Assembly (NCBI RefSeq): GCF_000987775.1
Contig: NZ_LAHO01000001.1
Span: 1-64,000, forward strand
DNA: 64,000 bases
Origin: Arsukibacterium ikkense
GTDB lineage: Bacteria; Pseudomonadota; Gammaproteobacteria; Enterobacterales; Alteromonadaceae
Direction of reading: 5' to 3'
Positions 38,299 through 48,290 of this stretch are shown piece after piece. Numbering within the stretch: the stretch's first letter is position 1; every line of letters starts with the position of its first letter. Position numbers and translations under genes: made by a program. Under the pieces are notes generated by a model, which was given only the letters and a program-made list of their open reading frames with translations, made no database searches and was not told the origin of the DNA.

Positions 38299-40714
38299 GC
38301 CTGGCGGCATTAACCAATGGCTGGCCATGACAATAGTGCGCTCGCGGCTGCTGATTATTGGTTTGTTTGTGTTGTTGATTGCCATTGCTCTGGCTTTTTT
38401 AAATCAGTTCCGGATTGACGCCTCAGCCGAAACCTTACTGGTAAAGAACAACGCGTTGTATATTCAAAGCCAGCTGGCTAATCAGCGCTTCTCACCCGAT
38501 GAATTCATTCTGGTGGCTTATAAACCAGCAGATGGTGAGTTATTCTCTGCACAGACCTTTGCCGATATTACCGCTTTAAGTGCCAATTATGCCAGCTTAG
38601 CGCGGGTTAGCTCTGTTACCTCCATGCTGACGGTGCCACTGCTGGCAGATGCCAGCGCTTTTACCTCGGGTACCGACGTCGGCAGTTTAACCTGGCAGCA
38701 GCAACAGTATTCACCTGCGCAAATGCGCCAGCTGTTAACCGACCATCCCATTTTCACCGATTTATTGCTGAATAAAGCGCAAACTGCTGCCGGGATTCAA
38801 ATTGTTTTTGAAGCCGATGCGGAACTGACCGAACTTGACCAGCAAATCCTCGACATCCAGCAGCATACACTGAGCCGCGAGTTGAACGCAGATGAAGAGG
38901 CAAGGCTTAAGCAATTGCAGCGCGCTGCTGATCCGATACGCCAGCAGCTTACCAAACAGCGGCAGCAGGAAATTGAACAGATTGAGCAATTTAACCAGCA
39001 GGTAAGCGAGCATGCCAGCACTTATGTTGGTGGGGCTTATGTGGTGGGGCAACACCTTATTACCATGATAAAAAGTGATTTAACCACCTTTGGCCTGGCG
39101 ATAGCGCTGATTATTGCCGCGCTGCTGCTGGCGATTTATCGCAGCTGGCGCTGGGTGTTTTTTCCGCTGCTTAGTTGTAGTGTCAGTGTGCTGCTGACCT
39201 GTGGTTTATTTGGCTTACTGGATTTGCGCACCACTGTGATCTCGGCCAACTTTATTGCGTTACAGCTTATTTTAACGCTGGCAGTGATGATCCATCTGCT
39301 GGGGGCTTACCGGGAAATCGCCCGTGATAAGCCACAGCACAGCCAGCAACAGCGGGTGATTGGCATGTTACAGCAGAAAATTGCGCCATGCTTTTATGCC
39401 ACCCTGACCACCTCAGTGGGGTTTGGTTCGCTGATTTTTAGTGGTATTCAGCCGGTGGTCGATTTTGGTTTTATGATGCTGATCGCGATGCTGATCACCA
39501 TGAGCGTGAGTTTACTGTTATTTCCGGCGCTGCTCAGTTTACTGCAAGCACGCAGCGAAACCGCCGAGTTCGGTTGGTTACAGCAAGGCTTACAGCGGCT
39601 TGCTGCTATGGTAAAGCGTTGGCCATACCCGATTTCGCTCAGTGTACTGCTGCTCTTTGTGCTGCTGGCTACCGGCATCAGCCGGCTGAATGTGGAGAAC
39701 AGTTTTATTAACTACTTTGCCAAAGACACTCAGGTACACCGCGAACTGGCGTTTATTGACCAGCAATTTGGTGGCTCTACGCCGTTGGACATTGTGATAA
39801 CCCTTGACCCGGCACAGGCTAAGCCTGATCTGTTGATTGCCGCCACTCAGCTTAATCAGTTACATCTGGCCCATGCTGCCGTTAATGCGTTTGAGGCCAC
39901 CGGCAGTGTTACGTCGTTAATTAATTTCACTACGTTGGCCCGGCAGCTCAATCAAGACAGACCGCTTACCGAGTACGAGCTGGATACCATTTATGAGATG
40001 CTCAGCAGCAAAGTCACCAATCAACTGGTCGGGGCCTATCTGGCCGATGCGCCGCAGCAGGTAAGGATTGCCAGCCGTATTCAGGATACAACCGAGGGCT
40101 TAAGCCGTGAGCAGCTGATGCAACAATTACATCAGGATTTACAAACGGTGGGCCTAGCGCAAGAAGACTATCAGCTTACCAATCTGTTTGTGTTGTATCA
40201 GGATATATTGTCCCGCTTATTTGACTCGCAAGTTAAAACACTTGGGCTGGTCTATCTGGCGTTGGGTCTGGTATTACTGGGGATATTTCGTTCGCTGAAA
40301 ATAGCGGTGATTGCGCTTGTCCCTAATGTGCTTACCACGCTGGGTATTGTTGGCTTTATCGGCTGGTTAAATATCCCGCTGGATTTAATGACCATAACTA
40401 TCGCAGCCATTGCCATGGGCATAGCCGTCGATGACACCATCCACTTTGTGCATAACTACCTGCTACAACCGGCTGAAAATGCGCTTGGCGCCACCTTTGC
40501 GCACACCGGGATGGCCATTGTCTTTACCTCGGTGATTATTGCTGCGGGCTTTGCGGTATTTGGCTTTTCTGATTTCCTGCCCAGTGTTTACTTTGGCATA
40601 TTAACGGCGGCGGCAATGTTGATGGCGTTATTTACCAATATCACTATTTTACCGGCGCTGTTACATTGTTTTGTGCAGGCGGCGCCGACCGGGCAGCAAG
40701 TGAGCGCAGCCTGA
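38282..40714 (+). CDS. RND/MMPL-family exporter
   Basis: About 810-residue membrane protein of the MMPL branch of RND transporters (COG1033 type). Two repeats of one helix, a large periplasmic loop and five helices are seen: first helix near residues 22-40, first loop about 40-255, helix bundle about 255-400, second loop about 455-650, last bundle to the C-terminus with GIAVDDTIHFVHNY, a conserved proton-path motif. It begins inside the last codons of mlaA (17 bp overlap; a second ATG lies 9 bp earlier). The coupling suggests a shared lipid or hydrophobic-substrate job. The substrate is unknown. Confidence 0.85.
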   Translation: MSNQSKPGGINQWLAMTIVRSRLLIIGLFVLLIAIALAFLNQFRIDASAETLLVKNNALYIQSQLANQRFSPDEFILVAYKPADGELFSAQTFADITALSANYASLARVSSVTSMLTVPLLADASAFTSGTDVGSLTWQQQQYSPAQMRQLLTDHPIFTDLLLNKAQTAAGIQIVFEADAELTELDQQILDIQQHTLSRELNADEEARLKQLQRAADPIRQQLTKQRQQEIEQIEQFNQQVSEHASTYVGGAYVVGQHLITMIKSDLTTFGLAIALIIAALLLAIYRSWRWVFFPLLSCSVSVLLTCGLFGLLDLRTTVISANFIALQLILTLAVMIHLLGAYREIARDKPQHSQQQRVIGMLQQKIAPCFYATLTTSVGFGSLIFSGIQPVVDFGFMMLIAMLITMSVSLLLFPALLSLLQARSETAEFGWLQQGLQRLAAMVKRWPYPISLSVLLLFVLLATGISRLNVENSFINYFAKDTQVHRELAFIDQQFGGSTPLDIVITLDPAQAKPDLLIAATQLNQLHLAHAAVNAFEATGSVTSLINFTTLARQLNQDRPLTEYELDTIYEMLSSKVTNQLVGAYLADAPQQVRIASRIQDTTEGLSREQLMQQLHQDLQTVGLAQEDYQLTNLFVLYQDILSRLFDSQVKTLGLVYLALGLVLLGIFRSLKIAVIALVPNVLTTLGIVGFIGWLNIPLDLMTITIAAIAMGIAVDDTIHFVHNYLLQPAENALGATFAHTGMAIVFTSVIIAAGFAVFGFSDFLPSVYFGILTAAAMLMALFTNITILPALLHCFVQAAPTGQQVSAA

Positions 40715-40839
40715 GTCGTTAATCTGTTAAACGGCGGTATGGGCAGCGCCTTGTGCCAAGATGCTTGTAGCCAGTCAGTTAGCTGGTTATGCTGTGGTTA
40801 TTACCTATATTTTAAAGTATAAGTCAGGCTCGTGTTGTT

Positions 40840-43494
40840 ATGAGGTTAAGAGAAACGCTGGTTGCCTATATGTTGCCGCTACTGATCCTACCGGTGCTGT
40901 TGTTCGGCTACCTGGCGTATCAGTACAGCCAGCGGTTTTGGCAACAACAAACTTTTTATCAGGTGCGCAGTGCGCTGGCCACACAACAGCAACAATTGCA
41001 TGACTTTATTAATACTGAGCAAACCCAGTTGCAGATGCTGGCCCTGAATCCTGAATTGCAGGCGTATTTGCAAACTAGCGATAATACGCTGTTGCCGGCA
41101 TTGTTAAACTACTGGCAGCGCTTTAGCGCCCAACAGCCCGGGATAGAAGCGATTAAACTGGTGCAGTTAAATGGCGAGTACGCCCTGCATCTGCCTGAGC
41201 TGAATAACCCTGTGGCGGTGCCCAACCGTTTTCGCAATGAATATTTTTCCCCGTTACAGGCGATGATTGACGAGCAAGGCTATTTTCTGGCGCCGCTACC
41301 TGACAGTCGAGAGCGTAAACTTTTTTTTGCCAAAAAGCTGTATGTCAGCTCGTTAACCGAGTCTCGCCGGCTATGGGGGTATCTGGTGATCATGGTGAGC
41401 CCGGCTTTGCTGGACAATATTGTTAAGTCACCCTATACCAGTAACAGTGTCAGCCTAATTATCACCAAAACGGCGACTATTGCCTATGCAGCCGATCCGG
41501 TGTTGATTAGCAGTGCCTTTGCACCAACTAACTTTCGGCAAATTCAGCAAAGTATCGCTGCCGATAGTCTGAAATCGGTGCTATTGCTTGGCCAGTACCG
41601 CGAGTTACTGGGCGTGCCGTTACCTGGTAACTACCAGTTGTTGTACGGGCTTGACCCGCAACAATTATACGGGGAGCAACGCTGGTTTTCACGGGTGTTA
41701 CTACTGCTGATGGTGCTGATTTGCCTGTTGCTGCCCTTACTGGTGTATTGGTTGTTGATTAAACATATTTTCAGCCCGGTGAAACAACTGACTGCCGCCA
41801 AAACGGCCGTTGGGCGTGGTGATTTATCGGTGCTGCTGGAAGTGAAAAAGCAGGATGAACTGGGCGATATGTTTGCCGCCTTTAACGTTATGGTGCGCCA
41901 GCTAAGGGTTTATCGTGAGCGTGAGCGCGCTTATAAACAGCAATTAGAAGATAAAGTATTACGCCGTACTCAGGACTTAGCCCGGGCCAATGACGACTTA
42001 GCGGGCGCCAATCAGGAGTTGATCCTGGCGCGGGAAACTGCCGAGCAGGCTAACCGGCTGAAAAGCGTGTTTCTGGCTAATATGAGCCATGAAATCCGCA
42101 CGCCATTAACGGCAATTATTGGCTTTAGCGAGCAAGCTTTACAGGAAGATGATCAGCATAAACGCCAGGATTATCTAAACCGGGTATTGAAAAGCGGCGA
42201 TCATTTACTGGGCCTGATTAATGATATTCTGGACTTATCAAAAATTGAAGCTGACAAGCTTGAATTAAACCGGGAACCCTTTGACTGTCTGGCCGCTATT
42301 GATGACATTTTTCAGTTGGCGTGTGAGCAGGCACAAAGTAAAGGTTTAACGTGTCAGTTAAAATGGCAGTTTCCTCTGCCACAAACCCTGATCAATGATA
42401 GCCTGCGCTTTCGCCAGGTATTACTTAACCTCAGCAGCAATGCAGTGAAATTTACCCAGCAAGGTAAGGTGATATTTCAGGTCAGCTATGACCAGTTGGC
42501 CAGACAATTATCCATTAAAGTGAAAGATACCGGCATTGGCATGAACCCGGATGAACTGGCGCGGATTTTCCGCCCCTTTGTGCAGGCCGATGCCACGGTG
42601 ACCCGCCATTTTGGCGGAACCGGTTTAGGCCTGGTGATTTCGAAAAAGCTGGTTGAACAAATGGACGGTGATATTCAGGTTGAGAGCGTCAAAGGTATCG
42701 GCAGCTGCTTTGAAGTGATATTACGTTGTCAGCATCAGGAGATTAACCTGGTAGATGATTATCAGCCGCAACAGAAGCCATCAGAAAATATCAGTCCGCT
42801 GCCGGCAGATAACTCGGTGCGGGTGTTGGTTGCTGAAGATAATCCCGATAACCAGTTGTTGTTAAAGTTGCTGCTAGAGAAAAGTCACGCTACGGTGGTA
42901 GTAGTGGACAATGGCCACAAAGCAGTAGAGCGGGTGCTGAATGATGAGTTTGATTTGGTATTTATGGATATGCAAATGCCGCTGATGGGCGGTGAAGAAG
43001 CAACCCGCTTAATCAGACACGCGGGCATAGAGGTACCGATTATCGCCGTTACCGCCAACGTGATGAGTGAAGATGTCGATCGCTATAAAAGTGCCGGATG
43101 TCAGGCGCTATTAGGCAAGCCTGTGGTACAAAGCGAGTTTTTAGCACTGCTCAGCCGCTTTGCCCATGTGCGGAAAAACACTGAAAACGATTGGTTGCAG
43201 CAATTAGAGCTTGATCCGCAGCTGCAGGCATTAAAACGGCAGTTTGGCCGGCAATTGCCAATATTGATAGCGGAGTTACAGCAGTATTGGCAGGCTGAAA
43301 ACTGGTCAGCGCTGCGCTTTGCAGCTCACAGCCTGAAAGGCAGTGCCGGCAGCATGGGCTACCCGGATGTCACCCGTATAGCCGGCGAAATTGAGCAAGC
43401 GGTAACCAGGCAGCCGGCAGCAATAGCGGCGTTACTGGAGCAGATGCTACAACATATTGAACACAGCGAGCCAGCAAATCAGCCTGATCGTTAA
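40840..43494 (+). CDS. Hybrid sensor histidine kinase with REC and HPt domains
   Basis: 884 residues. Membrane helices near 11-30 and 287-310 enclose a periplasmic, Cache-like sensor of about 255 residues. HAMP (about 311-363) and a coiled coil lead to HisKA with phospho-acceptor H417 in MSHEIRTPLTAIIGF, an HATPase with DTGIGM and GGTGLGLVISKKL, a receiver with D710 in VFMDMQMP, and a C-terminal HPt with H830 in AAHSLKGSAGSMG. So it carries a full internal phosphorelay except the final output regulator. The HDOD gene follows 18 bp later in the same orientation. Signal and target are unknown. Confidence 0.92.
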   Translation: MRLRETLVAYMLPLLILPVLLFGYLAYQYSQRFWQQQTFYQVRSALATQQQQLHDFINTEQTQLQMLALNPELQAYLQTSDNTLLPALLNYWQRFSAQQPGIEAIKLVQLNGEYALHLPELNNPVAVPNRFRNEYFSPLQAMIDEQGYFLAPLPDSRERKLFFAKKLYVSSLTESRRLWGYLVIMVSPALLDNIVKSPYTSNSVSLIITKTATIAYAADPVLISSAFAPTNFRQIQQSIAADSLKSVLLLGQYRELLGVPLPGNYQLLYGLDPQQLYGEQRWFSRVLLLLMVLICLLLPLLVYWLLIKHIFSPVKQLTAAKTAVGRGDLSVLLEVKKQDELGDMFAAFNVMVRQLRVYRERERAYKQQLEDKVLRRTQDLARANDDLAGANQELILARETAEQANRLKSVFLANMSHEIRTPLTAIIGFSEQALQEDDQHKRQDYLNRVLKSGDHLLGLINDILDLSKIEADKLELNREPFDCLAAIDDIFQLACEQAQSKGLTCQLKWQFPLPQTLINDSLRFRQVLLNLSSNAVKFTQQGKVIFQVSYDQLARQLSIKVKDTGIGMNPDELARIFRPFVQADATVTRHFGGTGLGLVISKKLVEQMDGDIQVESVKGIGSCFEVILRCQHQEINLVDDYQPQQKPSENISPLPADNSVRVLVAEDNPDNQLLLKLLLEKSHATVVVVDNGHKAVERVLNDEFDLVFMDMQMPLMGGEEATRLIRHAGIEVPIIAVTANVMSEDVDRYKSAGCQALLGKPVVQSEFLALLSRFAHVRKNTENDWLQQLELDPQLQALKRQFGRQLPILIAELQQYWQAENWSALRFAAHSLKGSAGSMGYPDVTRIAGEIEQAVTRQPAAIAALLEQMLQHIEHSEPANQPDR

Positions 43495-43512
43495 TTAGTC
43501 ACAGGAGTTGCT

Positions 43513-44349
43513 ATGAGTGCACAGCGTGCGTTATTAATTATTCTGGATGAGAAAATTCGTGCCGACCGGCTGGTGTTACCCACCTTGCCTGATATCGCGC
43601 TGCGTGTGCGGGAACGGGCCGATGATCCGCAAATCAGCCTGCAGCAAATGGCTGAAGTTATCAGTCAGGATCCGGCGCTGTCTGCCCGGATGATCAAAGT
43701 TGCTAACAGCGCCTTCATGGGGCGCTCTATTCAGGTGAACAGTTTAAATCAGGCGGTAACACGAATAGGCCTGAGCCAGATCAAAAATATCTCCATTGCG
43801 ATGGCGATGGAACAGCTATTTGTGTCACAACATCAGCAAGTGCAGCAACAGCTCGACCGTTTATGGCGCGATAGCGTACAAACGGCCAGTGTTGCTGTAG
43901 CGTGTTTGCAATTCTATAAAGCCCGCTATAGTCAATGTAAACTTAGTAGTGATGTGATGGCCCTGGCGGCGCTGGTGCATAATATTGGTGCTTTGCCAGT
44001 ACTGATTGAAGCTGAACGCCATCCCGAGGTGTTTGGTCACCCGGCGTTTATGCAAACACTGATTGATAAGATAGCGGCGGTGATTGGTTTAAAAATTATG
44101 CAAAGCTGGGGCTTTGCTGCAGAATTTATGCCGGTGGTTAAGCACTGGCGTCTGGCGCAAAGTGAGCCCGAGGCAAGCTATACCGATTTTATCCGGCTGG
44201 CAGCACTGAGCCGTGGTTACTACCGGCCTGAGCAGGCGCAACCCTTGCTGGCTGACTATGTCGCCCGCGACCTGATACCGGTTCCGGAATTTATGCAACA
44301 ACACGACATTGCGCAGCGTTATCAGGATGTGCGGGCATTATTTAATTAA
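43513..44349 (+). CDS. HDOD domain signalling protein
   Basis: 278 residues, covered mostly by an HDOD domain (LPTLPDIALRVRERADDP, ISQDPALSARMIKVANSAFMG, RIGLSQIKNISIAMAM, LAALVHNIGALPVL). HDOD proteins resemble HD phosphohydrolases but lack the metal site and act as signalling scaffolds. A GGAG site precedes the ATG. Likely in one operon with the hybrid kinase. Confidence 0.9.
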   Translation: MSAQRALLIILDEKIRADRLVLPTLPDIALRVRERADDPQISLQQMAEVISQDPALSARMIKVANSAFMGRSIQVNSLNQAVTRIGLSQIKNISIAMAMEQLFVSQHQQVQQQLDRLWRDSVQTASVAVACLQFYKARYSQCKLSSDVMALAALVHNIGALPVLIEAERHPEVFGHPAFMQTLIDKIAAVIGLKIMQSWGFAAEFMPVVKHWRLAQSEPEASYTDFIRLAALSRGYYRPEQAQPLLADYVARDLIPVPEFMQQHDIAQRYQDVRALFN

Positions 44350-44370
44350 TAGCTGTTAACGCAGCGCGGT

Positions 44371-45279
44371 TCATGACTCATTATTGGCGTGTTGCAGTTG
44401 GTTAGCAATCGCCTGTAACGCCTGGTTCAGGCTGCTGCTCATCAGTAGTAAGTCGGCATCAAGTCGCAGGCTCAGGTCTTCCCAGCCCAGCTCTTCGTTC
44501 TGTCCGGTTAACAACTCATGATATTTAATGCCTTTAATACTGCTGTCATCACTGACATGCAGGCTTAAACCCTCCGTCTGCTGCAGCGCAATCTTGGTGA
44601 CCAGCTTATCTTGCAGGTGGCTTTGTACCTCGTCGGCACTGAGCAGATGATTGGTAAATTTTACCTTGGCGCCTTCTTCATCCGGCGCTTTTAATTCGGC
44701 ATCATTACCCAGTACAAAACCCTCCGGCAGCGCCTGATTTTGTAGCCACAGCTGTAAATGCGAGTTCAGTTTATGGTTGTCCAGCCACGGCAAGGCTGGT
44801 AATGAACCCAGGGCCTTGCGTAACAAAGCCAGAATATCTTCAGCTTTACCGGCACCACCGGTATTAATAACTAACCAGTTATGCTCGGCATCGTAATAAC
44901 CATGGGTCAGAGTAGAGCGGCTGAAAGCGCGCGGTAATAAGGTTTGGATCAGCTCTTCTTTTAAACTCTGCTTCTCTTTGCGACTAAGCGAACGGCCCTG
45001 CTCGGCGGCCATGGCATCAATTTTGGGTTGCAACTCTTCGTTAATTACCGCTGCAGGTAACACTTTTTCCTGCCGTTTTACCGCAAACAGCCAGCCCTGA
45101 GCCATTGGATGCAGATACTGTTTAATACTGGCGTGCAGGGGAAAACTAAAGCCGGTTTTTACTGCTTCCTGGCCGGTGCAGGGCGCAAATTTAAATTCAG
45201 CCAGCGCGGCTTCCAGTTGTTGCGGATCGGTGCTGAGCGGGCCAGTTAACTTATAAACCCGGATATTCTTAAACCACAT
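44371..45279 (-). CDS. rdgC: Recombination-associated protein RdgC
   Basis: Ring-shaped DNA-binding protein that limits RecA filament activity. The ATG at 45279 gives 302 residues (E. coli 303), beginning MWFKNIRVYKLTG as in the family; a GTG six codons upstream is not needed. Conserved blocks GFSFPLHAS, YLHPMAQGWLFAVKRQEKVLPAAVIN and RKEKQSLKEELIQTLLPRAF are present. It is convergent with the HDOD gene, 21 bp apart. Confidence 0.95.
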   Translation of the reverse strand: MWFKNIRVYKLTGPLSTDPQQLEAALAEFKFAPCTGQEAVKTGFSFPLHASIKQYLHPMAQGWLFAVKRQEKVLPAAVINEELQPKIDAMAAEQGRSLSRKEKQSLKEELIQTLLPRAFSRSTLTHGYYDAEHNWLVINTGGAGKAEDILALLRKALGSLPALPWLDNHKLNSHLQLWLQNQALPEGFVLGNDAELKAPDEEGAKVKFTNHLLSADEVQSHLQDKLVTKIALQQTEGLSLHVSDDSSIKGIKYHELLTGQNEELGWEDLSLRLDADLLLMSSSLNQALQAIANQLQHANNES

Positions 45280-45324
45280 ATCAAATCTATCCTTCACTTA
45301 ACAAGCTGGCGAGTATAACGCGGA

Positions 45325-47073
45325 TCAGTTGTCAAGTTTAAGATTTTTTGGAAAGCGAATATGGTAGTGCAGGCCCTGGCCTGGTTCGCTGCTGACGCTA
45401 ATACTACCGCCCAGGGTTTGCCGCACCAGGTTATACGTAATATGCGTTCCCAGGCCGCTACCGCCTTGTTCGCGTTTGGTGGTAAAAAACGGATGAAACA
45501 GCTTTTCCAGTTGCTCTGCCGTTAAGCCTTTGCCGTTATCACTGAAGCGAATATCGACATTATTGTCTTCATCTAACACTGTGATCCGGATTAAACCTTC
45601 TTTCACATCCTCAAAACCGTGGATCAGCGAATTCATCAGTAAGTTGGTGAAAATTTGTGAAATAGCACCTGCCGGGCAACGCAGGATAATATTATCCGGG
45701 CAGTTTACTTCCACCTGATGCTGCGTTTTTTTAAAGTTTGGCTGCAATGAACGGATCACTTCGTTAATGTACTCGGCCAGGTTAATGGTGCGGATGGCTT
45801 CGCTGGCCTGGTCTACGGCAATTTGTTTAAAGCTGGCAATTAGTTCAGAGGCACGGCTTAAATTTGACTGCAGTAAGTCGGTGCCTTGCAGCGCTTCGGT
45901 AATAAAGGCTTCCAGCGTTTTTGAGGTTAGCGACTTGTCGTTAAATGCCTGTTGCAGGCTGATCAGTTTCTCCGCCAGAAAACTGGTTGCCGTCACGCCA
46001 ATACCTACCGGTGTATTCACTTCATGGGTAATGCCGGCGACCAGACCACCCAGTGCAGCCATTTTTTCTGATTGTACCAGACGGTCCTGCGCTTGATTTA
46101 AATGCTCAACCAGTTGCTCCAGCTCGGTTTGTTTACTGCGCAGGGCGTCTTCAGTGTGGCGGCGGCGTTCAATTTCTTCCCGCAGACTTTGTTGTTTTAG
46201 TTCCAGTTCTTGCTTTTGTTGCTGTAAGTCCATCATGGCCTGGCTTAAGCCTGAGGTTTTGCGGGCCACTTCCTGCTCCAGCAGTAAGTTTTGCTGATCC
46301 AGCTTTTCGTTCGACGTTAGCAGTTGTTTCTGAGTGTTGCCCAGCTGCGCTTTGTAATCCTGCAGCCGGTTAATCAGCCGGTTGTAAGCATCGGCCATTA
46401 AGGTTAATTCTGATGACTCAGTTTTACTGATTTCTACCCGGGCGCCATCGAGCTGATCAAGTTCTAAATCTTCAATTTGCCGGCTTAGTTCGGCCAGTGG
46501 TTCGGTTAATTGTTTACGAAATGCCATTAAAAACAGAATAATCAGAAAAGTGGTTTTTAGCATGGCATTTCCCACCAGGAAATAAATGCCAACTTTGATC
46601 CGGTCGATAACCACCGACCGACTGGAAAACAGCGTCACATCGCCAACCTGGGTCGCCCGGCCGGAAAACTCAAAAATAAGTGGAAAGGTATAACCGAAAA
46701 TGCCTGATTGCTGCTCAGTCAGGCGAACCCCTTCGCGCACCAACTGGCTGCTGAAACGCTCGCGGACATCAATATAGCGACCCAGCAGGGTGATGACCGC
46801 ACCGCTGTCGTCGCGCACCACTATACCCTCAACCGCTGGTATCGACAACAAACCGTCAGCGATGATCAGTGCTTGTGGTGTATTAAGTTCCCAGATGGCC
46901 CGGGTCAGACTACCGGAGAAGGTTTGCTGCAGGGTTTCCAGATCGCTGTTGATTAAGTTTTTGGTGTTGTAGTACTCCGCGACAATCTGGCCGATTGTCA
47001 CCACTAGGGTCAGAATAAAATAGACTGACAATACTTTGGTAAGCAGATTGCGGGACAGGCTTTTTTGCTGCAT
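45325..47073 (-). CDS. Membrane sensor histidine kinase
   Basis: 582 residues from the ATG at 47073 (AAGG 7 bp upstream). Membrane helix near residues 11-32, a periplasmic sensor of about 130 residues, a second helix near 170-190, HAMP-like region, a long coiled coil (about 235-330), then a dimerisation domain with H350 in GGLVAGITHEVNTP and an HATPase with DNGKGL and GGSGLGTHITYNL. The GITHEVNTP variety is typical of kinases lacking a neighbouring DNA-binding regulator. It is divergent from the CheY-CheC-GGDEF operon, a likely partner. Confidence 0.9.
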   Translation of the reverse strand: MQQKSLSRNLLTKVLSVYFILTLVVTIGQIVAEYYNTKNLINSDLETLQQTFSGSLTRAIWELNTPQALIIADGLLSIPAVEGIVVRDDSGAVITLLGRYIDVRERFSSQLVREGVRLTEQQSGIFGYTFPLIFEFSGRATQVGDVTLFSSRSVVIDRIKVGIYFLVGNAMLKTTFLIILFLMAFRKQLTEPLAELSRQIEDLELDQLDGARVEISKTESSELTLMADAYNRLINRLQDYKAQLGNTQKQLLTSNEKLDQQNLLLEQEVARKTSGLSQAMMDLQQQKQELELKQQSLREEIERRRHTEDALRSKQTELEQLVEHLNQAQDRLVQSEKMAALGGLVAGITHEVNTPVGIGVTATSFLAEKLISLQQAFNDKSLTSKTLEAFITEALQGTDLLQSNLSRASELIASFKQIAVDQASEAIRTINLAEYINEVIRSLQPNFKKTQHQVEVNCPDNIILRCPAGAISQIFTNLLMNSLIHGFEDVKEGLIRITVLDEDNNVDIRFSDNGKGLTAEQLEKLFHPFFTTKREQGGSGLGTHITYNLVRQTLGGSISVSSEPGQGLHYHIRFPKNLKLDN

Positions 47074-47172
47074 GCAATAACCTTTTTTCACCGGTTTATT
47101 TAAGACGAAGTCTGGTCCACCTTACCCAATAACGTCACATTTTAAAATAGCTGGCGCTAAATAAGTGTTGTA

Positions 47173-47301
47173 ATGCTGCAAGGCTTTGCAAAACGCTTTC
47201 AACCTGAACCCTGGTTACCGCTAATTATTAGCGGGATATTGCTTTATGCCAGTCATCTGTATATATTTTTTAACCAATACTCACCAAAATACAACTTATA
47301 A
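47173..47301 (+). CDS. Possible 42-residue membrane peptide
   Basis: An ATG frame in the 240-bp divergent gap reads MLQGFAKRFQPEPWLPL, then a membrane-helix-like IISGILLYASHLYIFF and a polar end. It stops 12 bp before the CheY-like gene. The ribosome site is weak. It could be a real microprotein of the CheY operon or a chance frame. Confidence 0.3.
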   Translation: MLQGFAKRFQPEPWLPLIISGILLYASHLYIFFNQYSPKYNL

Positions 47302-47313
47302 CAGGCAGTACTG

Positions 47314-47679
47314 ATGGCTTTAACCGCTTTAATTTGTGATGACTCACTGTTAGCCCGTAATCAAATGAAAAAATCCCTGCCAGCGAGCTTCGATGCTGAG
47401 ATAGTGACGGCCACTAACGGCATGGAAGCATTAGCGGTGTTACGCAACCAGGAAATTGGCGTGGTATTTTTAGACCTGACTATGCCTGAGCTGGATGGGG
47501 TAGGTGTTCTGGAAGCGATTAAAGCGGAAAAAATGGATGTTTTTGTAATCGTGGTCTCGGCAGATATTCAGCCAGAAATGCAAAAACGGGTAATGGATCT
47601 CGGTGCGCTGGCCTTTATTCAAAAGCCAGTGAATGCCGATAAACTCGGCGCAGTGATGCGCCAATATGGGTTGATATGA
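47314..47679 (+). CDS. CheY-like single-domain response regulator
   Basis: 121 residues, receiver domain only. Acidic pocket at ICDDS (residues about 7-11), phospho-acceptor D54 in VVFLDLTMPELDG, Ser/Thr in VVSADIQ and lysine in FIQKPVNADKL. No output domain. It overlaps the CheC-like gene by 4 bp, so the two products are probably made together. Confidence 0.93.
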   Translation: MALTALICDDSLLARNQMKKSLPASFDAEIVTATNGMEALAVLRNQEIGVVFLDLTMPELDGVGVLEAIKAEKMDVFVIVVSADIQPEMQKRVMDLGALAFIQKPVNADKLGAVMRQYGLI

Positions 47680-48290
47680 CCGAAATGAGCTTTACTGAAG
47701 AGCAGCGTGACTGCTTACAGGAATTGATAAATGTGGCGATGGGCCTGGCAAGTGACAAACTTGCCCGTTTTCTCAATACCTTTGTGCATTTGCAGGTGCC
47801 GGCGATTGGCCTGGTGAATGCAGCTGATATTCCTGAGCAGTTTCGTGGCCAGTATCAGGGGCTGAACAGTTCGATGATTAGCCTGGGTTTTTTTGGTGAC
47901 GGTGGCTTACGTGGCGAAACCATTTTACTGTATCAGCTGGATAATGCCGGTAAAATTTCCGCTTTGCTCGGTTATGATGATGACGCTACCAGTGAAACCG
48001 AAATGCTAACCGACATCAGCTCTATTTTAACCACCACCTTTTTAAATGGTCTGGCAGAGCAGCTGGATAACAGCTTTTCTTATGCTGCGCCGCGGGTGAT
48101 TTCCTCGCGTGACAATGATTTTATCAGCAAGCTGGAGCAAACCGCTTTTCATTGGCAGTTAGCGTTGAAAGTAGATATTCGATACGAGCTTACCGATTAC
48201 AGCTTTGACTGTAATATGATTTTATTGATCCCGGGCGAAGCGGTATTAAAACTGAAAACTATTTTGGATAATGTGCTGGCGGAATTCTGA
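47676..48290 (+). CDS. CheC-family phosphatase-like protein
   Basis: 204 residues. The N-terminal helix LQELINVAMGLASDKLARFL is the CheC/CheX/FliY signature with the Glu-Asn pair. A second copy (ISSILTTTFLNGLAEQL) is degenerate but keeps an Asn. Family members dephosphorylate CheY-type regulators, and a CheY-like gene lies directly upstream with a 4-bp overlap. No other chemotaxis genes are nearby, so a non-flagellar role is likely. Confidence 0.8.
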   Translation: MTEMSFTEEQRDCLQELINVAMGLASDKLARFLNTFVHLQVPAIGLVNAADIPEQFRGQYQGLNSSMISLGFFGDGGLRGETILLYQLDNAGKISALLGYDDDATSETEMLTDISSILTTTFLNGLAEQLDNSFSYAAPRVISSRDNDFISKLEQTAFHWQLALKVDIRYELTDYSFDCNMILLIPGEAVLKLKTILDNVLAEF

